Part shown: positions 62,405-64,000 of the stretch, piece after piece
Layout: each line of letters starts with the position of its first letter
Position numbering within the stretch: the stretch's first letter is position 1
Assembly (NCBI RefSeq): GCF_029213205.1
Contig: NZ_JARGNH010000009.1
Span: forward strand, 62,001-126,000
Length of the DNA: 64,000 nt
Reading direction: 5' to 3'
Source of the DNA: Pseudooceanicola sp.
GTDB lineage: Bacteria; Pseudomonadota; Alphaproteobacteria; Rhodobacterales; Rhodobacteraceae
Position numbers and translations under genes: made by a program
The notes under the pieces: generated by a model
Told to the model about the DNA's origin: nothing
What the model saw: the letters and a program-made list of their open reading frames with translations, nothing else
The model's database searches: none

Positions 62405-63604
62405 ATGGAGCGTTTCACCGGCAGTTTCACCCAGCAAGAGCCGATTCCCGAAGCCGCCATCGCCGCCGCCGTCGCGGTGATGCGGAGCGGGCGGCTGCAT
62501 CGTTACAACACGCTGGGCGATGACCCCGGCGAGGCGGCGCTGCTGGAACAGGACTTCGCCGCCGCGATGGGGGCAAAATACGCGCTGGCCGTTGCCTCGG
62601 GCGGCTATGCGCTGGCCACGGCGCTGCGCGCGGTCGGGGTCAAGCCCGGCGACCGGGTGCTGACCAATGCCTTTACCCTGGCGCCGGTGCCGGGGGCGAT
62701 CGCATCGCTGGGCGCGGTGCCGGTCTTTGTCGGGGTGAGCGAGGCGCTGACCATCGACCTTGACGATCTGGCCGCCAAGGCCGACCAGGCCGAGGTGCTG
62801 CTGCTCAGCCATATGCGCGGCCATATCTGCGATATGGAGGCGTTGACCGCGCTCTGCCGCGCCCATGATCTGACCCTGATCGAGGATTGCGCCCATACCA
62901 TGGGCGCGCGCTGGAACGGCGTCCTGTCCGGGCGCCACGGGCGGGTGGCCTGCTATTCCACCCAGACCTACAAACATCTGAATTCCGGCGAGGGTGGGCT
63001 GCTGATCAGTGACGATGCCGATCTCATGGCCCGGGCGGTGATGCTGTCGGGGAGCTATATGCTCTATCCCCGCCACCTGGCGGCGCCGGATCCTGCGGTG
63101 TTCGAGGCGGTGAAATACGACACGCCCAATATCTCGGGGCGGATGGACAATCTGCGCGCCGCGATCCTGCGCCCGCAACTGGCACAGCTCACGACCCAAT
63201 GCGCCGCCTGGACGGCGCGCTATCGGGTGGTCGAGGCGGGGCTGCGCGAGACCCCCGGCCTGCGTCTGATCGAGCGGCCTGAGGCCGAGGAATTCGTCGG
63301 CTCGTCGATCCAGTTCCTGCTGCTGGATTGGTCCGCCGAGGCGATCCAGGCGGTGCTGGCGCGCTGCGCCGCGCGCGGGGTCGAGCTGAAGTGGTTCGGC
63401 GGCGCCGAGCCGAGCGGTTTCACCTCGCGCTATGAGTCCTGGCGCTATGCACCCAGCGCGCCGATGCCCGCCAGTGACCGGGTGCTGAAGGCGATTGTCG
63501 ACATGCGCCTGCCACTGACCTTTACGCTCGCCGATTGCGCGCTGATCGCCCGGATCATCCGGGCCGAGGTTTTGGCGGTGCAACAGGCCGGGGACGGCGA
63601 TTGA
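62405..63604 (+). CDS. DegT/DnrJ/EryC1/StrS-family PLP aminotransferase
   Basis: A 399-residue type-I PLP enzyme of the sugar aminotransferase family. ALAVASGGYALATALRAVG near residue 60 binds the PLP phosphate, LIEDCAHTMGARWNG holds the Asp that contacts the pyridine N, and the Schiff-base lysine is in STQTYKHLNSGEGGLL (about residue 195). Such enzymes usually aminate keto-sugars for LPS or antibiotics, but no sugar genes are adjacent, so the substrate is open. Confidence 0.88.
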   Translation: MERFTGSFTQQEPIPEAAIAAAVAVMRSGRLHRYNTLGDDPGEAALLEQDFAAAMGAKYALAVASGGYALATALRAVGVKPGDRVLTNAFTLAPVPGAIASLGAVPVFVGVSEALTIDLDDLAAKADQAEVLLLSHMRGHICDMEALTALCRAHDLTLIEDCAHTMGARWNGVLSGRHGRVACYSTQTYKHLNSGEGGLLISDDADLMARAVMLSGSYMLYPRHLAAPDPAVFEAVKYDTPNISGRMDNLRAAILRPQLAQLTTQCAAWTARYRVVEAGLRETPGLRLIERPEAEEFVGSSIQFLLLDWSAEAIQAVLARCAARGVELKWFGGAEPSGFTSRYESWRYAPSAPMPASDRVLKAIVDMRLPLTFTLADCALIARIIRAEVLAVQQAGDGD

Positions 63605-63606
63605 CC

Positions 63607-63636
63607 GGGGGGCAATAAAGCGGGGGGCAATTAAGC
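63607..63636. repeat. 15-bp tandem duplication after the DegT-type gene
   Basis: GGGGGGCAATAAAGC and GGGGGGCAATTAAGC lie in tandem 3 bp after the stop. A related CAATAAAGCGGGGG string recurs at about 63700 as the leader of the next gene. Confidence 0.65.
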
Positions 63637-63720
63637 GGGCAGGCCGCGCAACGGCTTGACCCAGGCTGGCCCATATGTCAGCAATGTGAACAAGTGTTCA
63701 ATAAAGCGGGGGAGGCGCCG

Positions 63721-64000
63721 ATGTTCACCGGATCCATGCAGTTTGACCTGGGCGAAGACGCAAATGCCCTGCGCGACATGGTGCATCGCTGGGCGCAGGA
63801 GCGGGTGAAGCCGTTGGCCGCCGAGATCGACCAGAGCAACAACTTTCCTCCCGCGCTCTGGCGCGAGATGGGCGAAATGGGCCTGCTCGGCATCACCGTG
63901 GGCGAGGAGTTCGGCGGCGCCGGAATGGGCTATCTCGCCCATGTCGTCGCGGTCGAGGAAATCGCCCGCGCCTCGGCCTCGGTGTCGCTGTCTTATGGTG
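63721..64000 (+). CDS. ivd: isovaleryl-CoA dehydrogenase, N-terminal part
   Basis: 93 residues visible; the gene runs off the right edge. MVHRWAQERVKPLAAEIDQS, FPPALWREMGEMGLLGITV and the EEIARASASVSLSYG block match the N-terminal domain of isovaleryl-CoA dehydrogenases of the leucine degradation pathway. GGGGAGG precedes the ATG. Methylcrotonyl-CoA carboxylase genes would be expected downstream. Identification rests on the N-terminal domain only, so another short-chain acyl-CoA dehydrogenase is possible. Confidence 0.8.
   Translation, partial: MFTGSMQFDLGEDANALRDMVHRWAQERVKPLAAEIDQSNNFPPALWREMGEMGLLGITVGEEFGGAGMGYLAHVVAVEEIARASASVSLSYG

Noticed and set aside
61931-63583. A 550-codon minus-strand frame opposite the HAD and DegT genes
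   Set aside because: Shadow frame; it even translates the 15-bp repeats as a repeated pentapeptide, but has no start context or family.

Overview
The window is a GC-rich chromosomal segment from an alphaproteobacterium, most likely of the Rhodobacteraceae (Roseobacter group). The evidence is the combination of a fused TrpE-TrpG anthranilate synthase, an H-NS/HvrA-type small protein, malate synthase G beside a GlcG protein, a two-gene pntAB with a full-length PntA, MOP-type molybdenum hydroxylase, several ABC uptake systems, high GC3 codon use, and an interspersed intergenic repeat family. No rRNA, tRNA, CRISPR array, insertion sequence or prophage gene was seen. Both ends cut genes: the left edge lies inside a 3-hydroxyacyl-CoA dehydrogenase gene and the right edge inside an isovaleryl-CoA dehydrogenase gene.

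Layout. 1-5.5 kb: beta-oxidation operon (3-hydroxyacyl-CoA dehydrogenase, acyl-CoA ligase, two different acyl-CoA dehydrogenases) and a nitroreductase. 5.5-9.5 kb (minus): ilvD, a TfoX-C-like protein, a short Q/P-rich protein, a GIY-YIG-like protein and a 2-nitropropane dioxygenase-like flavoprotein. 9.6-25.4 kb: catabolic island with hyuA and a decayed hyuB, a FedB-like membrane protein, a complete LIV-type ABC importer, a MarR regulator, a 5'-truncated FAD subunit, a 907-residue fused 2Fe-2S/molybdopterin hydroxylase, a 6-hydroxynicotinate reductase-like Fe-S/flavin protein, a UPF0280 (ApbE-related) protein and an AA_synth-family protein. 25.4-37.4 kb: ketopantoate-reductase-like protein, trpEG, an H-NS-like gene, a thioesterase pair with a rhodanese, gatB, a 444-residue unknown, pepN. 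37.6-45.9 kb: glcB-glcG, a class-I-amidotransferase-like hydrolase, an SDR, a small membrane methyltransferase, pntAB. 46-56 kb: oligopeptide-type ABC importer with two M20 peptidases and a convergent flavin monooxygenase. 56-64 kb: moaA, a lipoprotein, a DNA-alkylation-repair protein, glmU-glmS, a phosphoglycolate phosphatase-like HAD, a DegT-family aminotransferase, ivd.

The most interesting part is 13.7-25.4 kb. The gene order suggests import of a small amide or N-heterocycle, hydroxylation by a molybdenum enzyme, and reductive dearomatisation by a protein related to the covalently flavinylated 6-hydroxynicotinate reductase. Immediately downstream, overlapping by ATGA, is a protein of the superfamily that contains the flavin transferase ApbE. 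The reductase-like protein carries a DxxTGGS sequence resembling an ApbE flavinylation site. The proposed idea, which is inference, is that UPF0280 is the dedicated flavin transferase for this enzyme. Decay of the FAD subunit and of hyuB suggests the island is being remodelled.

A second theme is small-scale repeat structure: six copies of a REP-like intergenic element, including an inverted pair inside the liv operon and one abutting the hyuB remnant, and several tandem duplications with 14-15 bp periods.
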